A program made the position numbers and the translations under genes. A stretch of 28,232 nt of DNA from assembly GCA_002417975.1 (NCBI GenBank), contig DIDE01000089.1:7682-35913 (forward strand), in the 5' to 3' direction. The notes under the pieces were generated by a model. The model saw only the letters and a program-made list of their open reading frames with translations. It ran no database searches and was not told where the DNA came from. This stretch comes from Eggerthellaceae bacterium UBA5808 (GTDB lineage Bacteria > Actinomycetota > Coriobacteriia > Coriobacteriales > Eggerthellaceae). Positions 1-7,035 of the stretch are shown here, in pieces. Positions within the stretch are counted from its first letter, which is position 1, and every line of letters starts with the position of its first letter.

Positions 1-2
1 AG

Positions 3-65
3 GACAAAAACGTTTGTAAGGTCATCGTTATTGCTGGACGACTTGTAAATGTAGTGGCTCGGTAA
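3..65 (+). CDS. C-terminal tail of an upstream gene (partial)
   Basis: An open frame enters from the window edge and stops at TAA 63-65. Its last residues read KVIVIAGRLVNVVAR. The next gene begins about 20 bases later on the same strand, so the two are probably co-transcribed. The fragment is only 20 codons long and I do not recognise the family. It could also be a chance open frame, since only one stop-free stretch of this length is visible. Confidence 0.4.
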   Translation, partial: DKNVCKVIVIAGRLVNVVAR

Positions 66-86
66 CGCAACGGTGTAAGTATACGT

Positions 87-767
87 ATGGTTGCTGGCAA
101 ACATATTATGAAAGGTATTGGTATCGCTGTGCTCTGCTTCGTCGTGCTCGCGCTTATCACCATTGCGGTGCCAAATGCTATTGAATGTATCGGGTCGCAT
201 AAACGTATAGTAAGCGCATCGGATGCTCAAGAGCAGCAGCATGATTGCATTATTGTACTTGGAGCGTCGGTTTATCCAGATGGATCCCCTTCGGGAATCC
301 TCCAGGATAGACTTGATACAGCCATTGACCTCTATCGTGCTGGTGCTGCTCCTAAAATAATTATGAGTGGGGACGATAAGAGCGATACGAGCTACGACGA
401 AGTGACGAACATGAAGGCATATGCCGTCGAGCAAGGCGTTCCGAGCGAGGATATATTTTGCGACCATGCGGGTTTATGCACCTATGATTCAATGTATCGC
501 GCCGCGAAGGTTTTTGGTGCCGAGCATCCGCTTATTGTTACACAGACTTATCATCTCTATCGTGCAATTTATGATGCATGTGGGCAAGGGATGGACGCGG
601 AAGGCGTAGCAAGCGATCTTCATTCTTATAGTCGACAATCTTATTACGATATTCGAGAAATAGGTGCGCGTGTTTCCGATTTTATAAAGGTGCATATCAA
701 GGCACAATCGCACTATCTAAGTGAGCCAGTGTCGCTCGATCAGTCAGGCGATGTAACTTCTTGGTGA
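87..767 (+). CDS. DUF218 / SanA-ElyC (YdcF-like) membrane-anchored protein
   Basis: The 226-residue protein has one N-terminal membrane segment (about residues 10-30, GIGIAVLCFVVLALITIAV) followed by a DUF218 domain. Family hallmarks are visible: the strand-loop DCIIVLGASVYPDGSPS, the RLDTAIDLYRAG helix, the IIMSGDD strand with acidic residues, and the late VTQTYHLYRA block. SanA/YdcF/ElyC proteins are linked to envelope and peptidoglycan homeostasis, but their reaction is not firmly known. Two starts are possible, 87 or the internal ATG at 108 (MKGIGIA), which sits right before the membrane helix. Neither has a convincing ribosome binding site. It probably forms an operon with the gene ending at 65. 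A 14-bp hairpin follows 37 bases after the stop. Confidence 0.8.
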   Translation: MVAGKHIMKGIGIAVLCFVVLALITIAVPNAIECIGSHKRIVSASDAQEQQHDCIIVLGASVYPDGSPSGILQDRLDTAIDLYRAGAAPKIIMSGDDKSDTSYDEVTNMKAYAVEQGVPSEDIFCDHAGLCTYDSMYRAAKVFGAEHPLIVTQTYHLYRAIYDACGQGMDAEGVASDLHSYSRQSYYDIREIGARVSDFIKVHIKAQSHYLSEPVSLDQSGDVTSW

Positions 768-803
768 TAAACCTTATATGATTGAATTGAATAGGTAAAA
801 ACT

Positions 804-835
804 CGTAGGCGCATATCGGATGATATGCGCCTACG
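804..835. terminator. Strong hairpin after the DUF218 gene
   Basis: A perfect 14-bp inverted repeat (804-817 paired with 822-835, CGTAGGCGCATATC and its complement) with the four-base loop GGAT. It starts 37 bases after the stop codon at 767. There is no T-run on either side, so it is either a weak or factor-assisted terminator or an mRNA 3'-end stabiliser. Confidence 0.5.
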
Positions 836-1033
836 TGCGTGTAATGCGTACGCTATCTGACATGCATAGAAGTATGTATGACGATTGTTTGAAAGCATAG
901 TATGTCTACGAACATGCGCTGCCTAATTAACTTTATGTTACGAAAAGTGACGAAACGATGCTGAAACTAGATAATATGGAGAATAGATGAAAATACAGCT
1001 GTAAAGCGCACAAAAAATCACTATAACAACAGT

Positions 1034-1086
1034 AACGCATTGGATACATATACGTATGAATTGATCATATTTGTATCCATAACGTA
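1034..1086. promoter_or_regulatory. Imperfect inverted repeat, possible operator
   Basis: Two arms of about 17 bases match in roughly 12 positions when one is reverse-complemented. The perfect core is TGGATACA at 1041-1048 against TGTATCCA at 1072-1079. It lies about 260 bases before the LysR start. A spaced dyad fits a dimeric regulator, but its size and distance make the assignment tentative. Confidence 0.3.
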
Positions 1087-1344
1087 ACTTCATGGGGAGC
1101 GAAATGAATGATCTTCAAAAAACTTTACATGACGCAAAAAAAGTTTGAACTAAATAGTTTCATAGATGCCGTATATTGATATCGACGATGTATCAAATAG
1201 AAAGAGAATGTAGAGAGGAATTACGAATAGTCATACAGCTTTGCCGTAAAGCGTGAACGTATAAGTTCTTTTACATGATCTCTTGCATCGTCACACAGTT
1301 GAAATTGGAATCCGCGTTTGCGGACAACCATCGGACGGAGAATC

Positions 1345-2274
1345 GTGAACCTAACGCACTTGGCATATTATGTTGCCGCAGTTGAAAACGAAAGTTTTAC
1401 TGCAGCTGCTGCATCGGTCAATGTGACTGCGCAAGCGGTGTCACGTGCTGTCTCGGATCTCGAAGAGGAAATTCAGGTTCCACTGTTTATCCGTAGTGGA
1501 AAGCAACTTAAACAAACTGAATTCAGTAGAGTTTTTTACGAAAAAGTCATGGACGTGTTGGACTCTGTTGCTGATCTGCACACGATTGCAGTGCAATATC
1601 GAACACACGATGAGTCATCAGGGCAGCTTCGTGTTGGTCTTGCTACGGCGATGTATCGAGGCATCGGTCTTGGCGAAGCTGAACTCGAGGAGTTCAAAGT
1701 CGAGCATCCTGATATTGAACTCAAAGTGTTTTCCAATACAGGTAATTCTTGTTTAGTTGCGCTCGAAGATGACTTGCTTGATGTTGTTGTCAATATTGGT
1801 CGCGTTCATCGGCCAAAGATAACTTCATGCAAGTTGTATGAGACGCACATTCGACTTGCACTTGGGCTTACGCATCCTCTTGCAAATCATCGCGTAGTAC
1901 GTCTTGCTGATCTCGACGGTGTGAACATCGCTTCCTTTTCTGATCTGGGGTTCTTCTACAAACGCTTTAGTGAGCTTTGCGAGATCGAAAAGTGCGAACC
2001 AAAATTTGTTAATCTTCCGCCAGAGCCCGATGCCTATCGTACGTTTGTCGAATCGGGTGATGGCGCGGTTTTCGTTTCCGATGAGCCTATTGTTAGTGAC
2101 TATTATCGTCATGCGGTATTTCTTGAGGTTGATTCGATTACGACACTTTCGATCCCTGTTTGTCTGGTCTACAAACAGGATTGCAGTAATGTTGCCATTG
2201 AGCCACTTAAGAAGTATCTCACGCTTAAAACGCTCGAACGAAGGCAGGAACATATTGTGTACAACATGCTGTAA
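1345..2274 (+). CDS. LysR-family transcriptional regulator
   Basis: LysR-type DNA-binding regulator of 309 residues. The N-terminal winged HTH is clear: NLTHLAYYVAAVENESFTAAA (residues 2-22), the recognition helix region VTAQAVSRAVSDLEEEI, and LFIRSGKQLKQTEF. The rest matches a type-2 periplasmic-binding-like effector domain. I chose GTG at 1345 because it places the canonical NLTHL start at residue 2 and has GGAGA at 1337-1341; an upstream TTG at 1318 would add nine unlikely residues. Neither neighbour is an obvious divergent metabolic target, since the next genes are an orphan antitoxin and a molybdate module, so its effector and regulon are unknown. It has long upstream DNA with a possible operator. 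Confidence 0.85.
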   Translation: MNLTHLAYYVAAVENESFTAAAASVNVTAQAVSRAVSDLEEEIQVPLFIRSGKQLKQTEFSRVFYEKVMDVLDSVADLHTIAVQYRTHDESSGQLRVGLATAMYRGIGLGEAELEEFKVEHPDIELKVFSNTGNSCLVALEDDLLDVVVNIGRVHRPKITSCKLYETHIRLALGLTHPLANHRVVRLADLDGVNIASFSDLGFFYKRFSELCEIEKCEPKFVNLPPEPDAYRTFVESGDGAVFVSDEPIVSDYYRHAVFLEVDSITTLSIPVCLVYKQDCSNVAIEPLKKYLTLKTLERRQEHIVYNML

Positions 2275-2319
2275 ATGGGTCATCTCATTTGCAGCATGTG
2301 TATATAGCGACTGATGTGG

Positions 2320-2331
2320 ATGTACGTACAT
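2320..2331. promoter_or_regulatory. Perfect 12-bp palindrome upstream of the antitoxin gene
   Basis: ATGTACGTACAT is fully self-complementary and lies about 20-26 bases before the RelB/DinJ-like start. RelB/DinJ-family antitoxins commonly bind palindromes in their own promoters, so this is a candidate autoregulatory operator. It could also be chance in an AT-rich leader. Confidence 0.35.
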
Positions 2332-2351
2332 TGTTATGAAAGGAATGGTGA

Positions 2352-2564
2352 TTGTATATGAACGAAACAGTACCCACAAATATTCGTATTAACGCTCGAT
2401 TAAAGGATCAGGCAAATGAGGTGTTCTCACGACTTGGAATGAGCCTTTCGACAGCGGTCAACATATATCTTAATGCCGTTGTCCGTGAGCAACGTATTCC
2501 TTTTGTCCTTTCTCTTGACTCGGAAAAGTCCGAAGAAGCTCCGCTTACACGTGAACGTCGGTAG
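2352..2564 (+). CDS. RelB/DinJ-family antitoxin, orphan
   Basis: A 68-70 residue protein with the ribbon-helix-helix start of RelB/DinJ antitoxins: TNIRINARLKDQANEVF, then LGMSLSTAVNIYLNAVVREQRIPF, which is a strong family signature. The tail (EEAPLTRERR) is short and charged. AAGGA at 2339-2343 is ideally spaced for TTG 2352 (MYMNE) but 14 bases from ATG 2358, so the start is uncertain by two codons. No YafQ/RelE toxin frame lies on either side: the upstream gene is a LysR regulator and downstream are two hairpin repeats. It is an orphan antitoxin, either a remnant of a toxin-antitoxin pair or an antitoxin acting in trans. Confidence 0.85.
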   Translation: MYMNETVPTNIRINARLKDQANEVFSRLGMSLSTAVNIYLNAVVREQRIPFVLSLDSEKSEEAPLTRERR

Positions 2565-2596
2565 AAGCTAACTTCCAATAAGGGATCAATACATTG

Positions 2597-2618
2597 TGGA
2601 ATCGGGGGGTTCCATAGG
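2597..2618. repeat. Hairpin repeat copy 1 (TGGAATC-G-tract-TTCCATAGG)
   Basis: First of two near-identical 22-base copies. The arms TGGAA and TTCCA enclose a run of G. The second copy, 63 bases downstream, differs by a single base that extends the stem. Both sit between convergent genes with no T-run, so they look like a small palindromic repeat family rather than classic terminators. Confidence 0.6.
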
Positions 2619-2659
2619 TTAGACAGCTTAGATGTTGTTATAAGGTCGCACGAAGTATA

Positions 2660-2681
2660 TGGAATCGGGGGATTCCATAGG
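2660..2681. repeat. Hairpin repeat copy 2 (TGGAATC-GGGG-GATTCCA-TAGG)
   Basis: Second copy of the repeat at 2597-2618, with a perfect 7-bp stem (TGGAATC with GATTCCA) and a GGGG loop. It ends 18 bases before the molbindin stop. The pair could end or stabilise both convergent transcripts. Confidence 0.6.
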
Positions 2682-2698
2682 CTGAGAATAGTCATCAA

Positions 2699-3127
2699 TT
2701 AAGGGCATGTAGATAAAATGACATCGTCGGCTTTGATAAGTGCATAGATTTCCTGTCCGATGGTCAGATTCGTTTGACGAATTGTAGCGTTGGTCATAGA
2801 GCCAGTAAGCGTAGTTCCGTCGATAAGATCGATCGAAACAAGACCATAAAGCGCTCCCTGGTGAATCGCGCTGATCTTGCCTCTAAGACGGTTTGTAACA
2901 GCAACAGCTTTTGCGCTTTGTACAGTTGTACTAAAGATAATAGTTGCTGGTGGAATGTAGGCAGTAATGGGTATGTTCTCCTTAAGATTCAGTTGGTTAA
3001 TTGATTGCATACTCAGCATTGACTGAAGTGAATTACCTTTTAGATCAATGCATACTATGCCGACAATCGAACTTTCTGTAATGTTTGCAATTACGCCGTG
3101 TATTTGGTTCTGAATGGCAATATCCAT
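2699..3127 (-). CDS. Di-Mop (TOBE) molbindin, ModG-like molybdate/tungstate-binding protein
   Basis: A 142-residue protein made of two tandem Mop/TOBE domains. Domain 1 runs from about residue 7 (NQIHGVIANITES) and domain 2 from about residue 75 (NRLRGKISAIHQGALYGLVSID, then TGSMTNATIRQTNLTIGQEIYALIKADDVILS). The length equals that of classic di-Mop molbindins such as ModG, which bind molybdate or tungstate as small oligomers and act in metal storage or homeostasis. I chose ATG 3127 because AGAGA lies eight bases upstream; the frame stays open to 3250 but the extra residues are not family-like. It is divergent from a HTH plus PBP-like regulator. The AOR enzyme 21 kb away is a plausible Mo/W consumer. 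Confidence 0.85.
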   Translation of the reverse strand: MDIAIQNQIHGVIANITESSIVGIVCIDLKGNSLQSMLSMQSINQLNLKENIPITAYIPPATIIFSTTVQSAKAVAVTNRLRGKISAIHQGALYGLVSIDLIDGTTLTGSMTNATIRQTNLTIGQEIYALIKADDVILSTCP

Positions 3128-3397
3128 GATCATGTTCTCTTTCTGTAGCTGATGAGCGTGCGTGGATGTTGTGCGCATAGGGTAGGAAACCATACATATA
3201 TTATATAAATAAAATTGGTTTGTGCATTCATCCGAGTGTAGAGATGACAATAACGTTGAATTGCAAAGACTTTCGTTCCATTTCGAAAAGTTTCATACAG
3301 GCAAATCATATGTTAAGGGTGGCATCAAACGTTAGAGATAATGACAGACCGATTTTCGCGTACGTAGCTGTGCGGTGTTTTGAAAGGGTTAGAAGAT
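3128..3397. promoter_or_regulatory. Divergent promoter region of the molbindin and its regulator
   Basis: This 270-base gap separates two divergent genes. A TATAAT hexamer reads on the minus strand at 3200-3205 inside an AT-rich block, giving a leader of about 65 bases for the molbindin, but no good -35 box is visible. I do not see a canonical ModE box. Any operator for the neighbouring regulator should be here. Confidence 0.4.
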
Positions 3398-4357
3398 ATG
3401 ATTCATGATGGTAATGCATTGAATGCAGAAGAGGTTGCTCAGATATTGCAGGTGAGCAAAAACACGGTTTACAACTTGGTAAAAGGGGGGACGCTCACTT
3501 CTTACAATGTTGGGCGAAAGTTGCGGTTTACCATGGATGATGTCCAGACATATATCAGCTCTGCTCACCATGGTGGAAAGAGCGCATCGCCAGAGGGCAA
3601 ACGTAGAGTGGCATCAGTGCCTTCTCAAACGCCAGGGTTAAAGCGTGAAAAGGTATCCAACGCGTTTCGTATTGCAGGGAACGATCTTGTGGCCGACGTT
3701 CTTGCTAACTATCTGGGCGGATCGGGCATGCTTATTCAGCGTGTATACGAAAATAGCTATCATGCATTGATCGATCTGTATGAAGGACGTGCCGAAGCTG
3801 CGCTTGTTAATCTGTACGATCATAAAACGGATTCGTACAATATTCCTTATATTCAGCGCATGGTGCCAGGGAAGCCTCTGACCGTGGTCAGAATTGTCAC
3901 GAGAAGACAGGGGCTGCTTGTCCGCCAGCATAATCCCAAGAACATCCATGATTGGTCGGACTTTCTTCGCGATGACATAACGATGGTTAATCGTGAATGC
4001 GGGTCGGGATCACGTGTGCTGCTTGATGAGAAACTACTACTTATGGAAGAAAGCTTTAACCATCCTAAGGGATATCAGCGTGAATGTCCGTCAGAGCTAT
4101 CGCTTGCGGTATTTGTTGCTCGTGGTGGGGCGGATGTTGGGATCGGCGGAGAGCGTGTATTCCATCAGATAAGTGGACTTGATTTTTTACCGCGTCAAGA
4201 AGAGCAGCTTGATCTTGTTCTTACTCGGGAGCCACGGACACAGCGTATCATTGAATTTCTTAAATCGTTGACGTGCTCGCGTGGATTCAAAGAAGAAATA
4301 GGATCGTTAACTGGTTATGACAATGCGTTCATTGGTAAGGTACTCTATGAGGTTTAG
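3398..4357 (+). CDS. HTH (excisionase/MerR-like) plus PBP-like domain regulator, probably Mo/W-responsive
   Basis: A 319-residue two-domain protein. Residues about 8-52 form a HTH_17-type DNA-binding domain (NAEEVAQILQVSKNTVYNLV, GRKLRFTMDDVQTYI). Residues about 85-300 match the PBP-like domain (PF12727 type) also found fused to molybdopterin MoeA proteins; a typical piece is VNRECGSGSRVLLDEKL. Such proteins bind a small oxyanion or cofactor-related ligand and regulate in response. The divergent di-Mop molbindin makes molybdate or tungstate a likely signal, which is inference. ATG 3398 is preceded by AAAGGG at nine bases; an upstream TTG at 3380 overlaps that site and is less likely. A strong hairpin terminator follows. 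Confidence 0.8.
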   Translation: MIHDGNALNAEEVAQILQVSKNTVYNLVKGGTLTSYNVGRKLRFTMDDVQTYISSAHHGGKSASPEGKRRVASVPSQTPGLKREKVSNAFRIAGNDLVADVLANYLGGSGMLIQRVYENSYHALIDLYEGRAEAALVNLYDHKTDSYNIPYIQRMVPGKPLTVVRIVTRRQGLLVRQHNPKNIHDWSDFLRDDITMVNRECGSGSRVLLDEKLLLMEESFNHPKGYQRECPSELSLAVFVARGGADVGIGGERVFHQISGLDFLPRQEEQLDLVLTREPRTQRIIEFLKSLTCSRGFKEEIGSLTGYDNAFIGKVLYEV

Positions 4358-4447
4358 GAGTGTCATGTCTTCAGCTTTGGTGGTAAACCTTTCGCAAAAA
4401 GAACCATGGTGTTCGACGAGGTCTATGAGCGCAGGGTCTGCAGATAA

Positions 4448-4490
4448 AAAGAAACCGTGCAACCTTTTAATGAGGCTACACGGTTTCTTT
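4448..4490. terminator. Bidirectional hairpin terminator
   Basis: Perfect 12-bp stem, AAAGAAACCGTG (4448-4459) with CACGGTTTCTTT (4479-4490), with a 19-base loop. It has A-runs on the left and T-rich sequence on the right, so it can end transcripts from both sides. It lies between the convergent PBP-type regulator and the Nramp-like gene. Confidence 0.75.
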
Positions 4491-4581
4491 CTTTAATAGT
4501 GCTGTGCACAAGTAACGATATTTATCGTCGCCCATTGCTCGGACAACATCCAACTGTACGTATCTTTTGCACAAACAGCTT

Positions 4582-5892
4582 CTACGAAAGGAGCTGCATA
4601 AGTTGCGTTATAAAATTCGTCATGTTGCGGTAACAAATAAATAGAGTAATGACGATAATCACAACGCCGCAAATATTCGAGAACGTATGGTTCTTAAGGT
4701 TCTTAAGATCTTTGCCGTTAGCACAATACATTACGAAGAAAGCCATGACTGGTAAGAGAATGGCATTTGCAGCCTGAGCAACCAAAATAAGTTGTGTAGG
4801 GCTTTTGCCTAGCATAATAGCCATGATGCAACCAAGCACCAAAACGACTGCCCAGATTGCCTTGAATGCATTGTCCTTGAGTCCTTTTTTAAGACCAAGA
4901 ACGCCATTAACGGCATATGCTGCAGCAAGCGGAGCGGTAATGGCAGAAGTAAAGCCTGCAGCGAGTAGTCCCAGACCAATCATCCATGTTGACCAATCAC
5001 CTAGGAGTGGCTGAAGAGCAACCGCCATTACCTGGCCATTGATTTTAGCGCTTGCAACTTGCTCGCCTGATGCGGTGATGATACCCGAAACCGTTGTTCC
5101 ATTGACATCCCAAGATGTCCATAAAGGATTCAGGTTGGCTGCTGCACAAATAAGAATTGCCATACTAATAACTCCGCCAAGGGAGATCGAGAGAATAGCG
5201 TCAAATCGTGCATCGCCAATCTGCTCAGGATCTTTCCAGCGCTCTGCTGCACTGCTGGCATGGAGGAAAAGGTTGTAAGGAACAATCGTTGTACCAACAA
5301 GACCAATCGCAGTCATAAGCCCCGTTGAACTATTTGAAGGCAATTGTGGCGTAAATAAACCAGCTAAAACTGCCATCCAGTCTGGGTTTGATGCAATAGC
5401 CGTTGCAAGAAAAACGACACCCATGAATACGACGATAGCAGTCAGGACTTTTTCGATTACATCGTATTTGCCAATGAACAGCAGTAAGGCAGCGAGTAAT
5501 CCGACAATGATCACGATTGCAGCCATCGGGATACTGGGGGATATAGCCTGGATGCCCAGAATACCTCCAGTGATATTGCCCGTTTCGTACGCGATGTTGC
5601 CGATGAAAATCGCGATGATCACAATGGCGATCGCTATGATGCGCAGCGTTTTATTTGAGATACGATCTCGAATATTTTCGCCGAGCCCCTTTTGCGTACT
5701 AATTCCGATACGCGCGGCCATCTCCTGAAAGATAATCGTTGCAAAGGTCGCAAATAAAAGTGCCCATAACATGGTGTAGCCAACGCTGGCTCCAGATACG
5801 GTACATGTGGTAACGGTACCAGGACCAATGAAAGCTGCTGCTACGAGAGCGCCCGGACCAATGTTTTTTAATCGATTTGCAAGCGTGCTCAT
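4582..5892 (-). CDS. Nramp-fold transporter lacking metal-binding residues, last gene of the 5-oxoprolinase operon
   Basis: A 436-residue membrane protein with about 11 predicted helices and clear Nramp homology. It starts at ATG 5892, with AGGAG at seven bases. In classic Nramp metal transporters the first helix carries DPGN and the sixth carries MPHN. Here the aligned positions read G23-P-G-T26 (AFIGPGTVTT) and V204-P-Y-N207 (TTIVPYNLFLH). The Asp, the Asn and the Met that hold Mn2+/Fe2+ are therefore replaced. The operon matches Bacillus ycsF-ycsG-ycsI-kipI-kipA, in which YcsG is also an Nramp relative. I infer a non-metal substrate, with 5-oxoproline as the best guess. It is 358 bases from pxpA, a wide gap for this operon. 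Confidence 0.85.
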   Translation of the reverse strand: MSTLANRLKNIGPGALVAAAFIGPGTVTTCTVSGASVGYTMLWALLFATFATIIFQEMAARIGISTQKGLGENIRDRISNKTLRIIAIAIVIIAIFIGNIAYETGNITGGILGIQAISPSIPMAAIVIIVGLLAALLLFIGKYDVIEKVLTAIVVFMGVVFLATAIASNPDWMAVLAGLFTPQLPSNSSTGLMTAIGLVGTTIVPYNLFLHASSAAERWKDPEQIGDARFDAILSISLGGVISMAILICAAANLNPLWTSWDVNGTTVSGIITASGEQVASAKINGQVMAVALQPLLGDWSTWMIGLGLLAAGFTSAITAPLAAAYAVNGVLGLKKGLKDNAFKAIWAVVLVLGCIMAIMLGKSPTQLILVAQAANAILLPVMAFFVMYCANGKDLKNLKNHTFSNICGVVIIVITLFICYRNMTNFITQLMQLLS

Positions 5893-6250
5893 TTCAAACT
5901 CCTCTCTCACCGAGAAAACGTATGCGGCGAATGCCGCTTTTACTAATAGGTGCTTATGACGTCTGAGTGGCTGACGATGCACGATCGGCTGACAGCCTTT
6001 GCGTCACAGGCTTAAGGGTTACTTTACCAGAGCAAAGCGACTTTGTGCGCATCTCTTGTGTGTATGGGGGAATATTAACATTCTTGAAATGACGCTATTC
6101 GCACGAATAATCAGATATCCAGGTGTTATGCGCATACCAGCGCATAAAAGCAGCAAAGTATGCACAAATGCGATATAAAAGCGTAACCAATTAACGATGT
6201 GGCAGACACACGCAATCGTTACGAATTCACGTAAGTAATCTATGGTTGCC
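5893..6250. other. Gap between pxpA and the Nramp-like gene
   Basis: This 358-base stretch interrupts an otherwise tight operon. I see no convincing gene. A small GC hairpin (GCGGC 5924-5928 with GCCGC 5933-5937) lies about 30 bases before the Nramp start. A separate promoter or processing site for the transporter is possible but not visible as a clear motif. Confidence 0.4.
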
Positions 6251-7015
6251 TTACTTTGATGCTGATACGGGTGCAATGTCGATATCTGCATCACTGAGCG
6301 CTTGGCGAATGCGGCGTACGAATGCGCGTGCATGTTCATTGTCTCCATGTACGCAAATGGTGTCAGCTTGAATTTGAATCGTTTCGCCCGTAAGAGCTTT
6401 GATTGCATGAGTCCGGATTGCTTCGCATAGGCGGTTTGTTGCGTATGTCTCATCGGTGATGACAGCCTGATCGTCACGGCGTGGAACGAGCGTTCCCGCG
6501 CTGGTGTAATTACGATCAGCAAAAAATTCGCCAGCACACGTAAGCCCTCGTTGCTGACCTGCATCGATAAGCTTGCTTCCTGCTAAACCGACAAGAATAA
6601 GTTGAGGATCAAGATCGTATACAGCCTGTGCACATGCCTGTGCACATGCCGTGTCGACAGCGCAACGATTATAGAGTTGTCCGTGTGGTTTCACATGAGA
6701 GAGATGGGTATGCGCAGCTTGGCAAAATCCATTCAGCGCGGCAATTTGATAGAGTACAAAGCTATATACCTCATCAGGCGATAGATCCATTGATCTGCGT
6801 CCGAATCCCTGCAGATCGGGATATCCCGGGTGAGCACCAATAGCTATTCCCGCTTGTTTTGCCCATTCGACTGTCTTTCGCATAACAATTGGGTCGCCAG
6901 CATGCATACCGCAAGCAATATTGCAGCTTGATATGAGTGGAATAATATCCGCATCGCCACCAAGCGTGTAACGGCCAAAGCTTTCGCCGAGATCGCAATT
7001 TAAATCTATATGCAT
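6251..7015 (-). CDS. pxpA: 5-oxoprolinase subunit A (LamB/YcsF family)
   Basis: A 254-residue LamB/YcsF protein, the A subunit of the prokaryotic ATP-dependent 5-oxoprolinase PxpABC, which opens 5-oxoproline (pyroglutamate) to glutamate in the cytoplasm. Family signatures are intact: MHIDLNCDLGESFG at the start, SCNIACGMHAGDP (residues about 30-42), GAHPGYPDLQGFGRR, HVKPHGQLYN, EFFADRNY and ICVHGDN near the end. Length is normal. AAGGA lies nine bases before ATG 7015. It follows the DUF1445 gene by 20 bases. A 12-bp in-frame tandem duplication (CTGTGCACATGC twice, about 6627-6652) gives an ACAQACAQ stretch, probably harmless. Confidence 0.93.
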   Translation of the reverse strand: MHIDLNCDLGESFGRYTLGGDADIIPLISSCNIACGMHAGDPIVMRKTVEWAKQAGIAIGAHPGYPDLQGFGRRSMDLSPDEVYSFVLYQIAALNGFCQAAHTHLSHVKPHGQLYNRCAVDTACAQACAQAVYDLDPQLILVGLAGSKLIDAGQQRGLTCAGEFFADRNYTSAGTLVPRRDDQAVITDETYATNRLCEAIRTHAIKALTGETIQIQADTICVHGDNEHARAFVRRIRQALSDADIDIAPVSASK

Positions 7016-7035
7016 GATGACTAATCCTTCTTTTA

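Larger units (their letters stand above)
768..1344. other. Long intergenic region upstream of the LysR gene
   Basis: This 577-base AT-rich stretch has no convincing gene. It holds the hairpin at 804-835, an imperfect dyad at about 1034-1086 (core TGGATACA 1041-1048 and TGTATCCA 1072-1079), and a 14-codon frame (1104-1148, MNDLQKTLHDAKKV) preceded by GGGGAG. The dyad could be an operator for the LysR regulator or for an unseen small transcript. I see no tRNA-like or rRNA-like structure. Confidence 0.5.

Noticed and set aside
1825..2379. 184-codon minus-strand frame opposite the LysR gene
   Set aside because: It lies antisense to a clear LysR gene and has no recognisable domain.
2352..2698. 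Toxin gene partner of the antitoxin
   Set aside because: No plus-strand frame with RelE/YafQ features follows; only the two hairpin repeats are present before the next convergent gene.
4582..5892. Calling the Nramp-fold protein MntH (manganese transporter)
   Set aside because: DPGN and MPHN metal ligands are replaced and the gene belongs to the 5-oxoprolinase operon, so a metal role is not supported.
6019..6564. Long minus-strand open frame overlapping the end of pxpA
   Set aside because: It overlaps pxpA in another frame, has no family features and lacks a ribosome binding site; a shadow.
6627..6652. 12-bp duplication in pxpA as damage
   Set aside because: It keeps frame and lies in a variable helix; all conserved motifs are intact.
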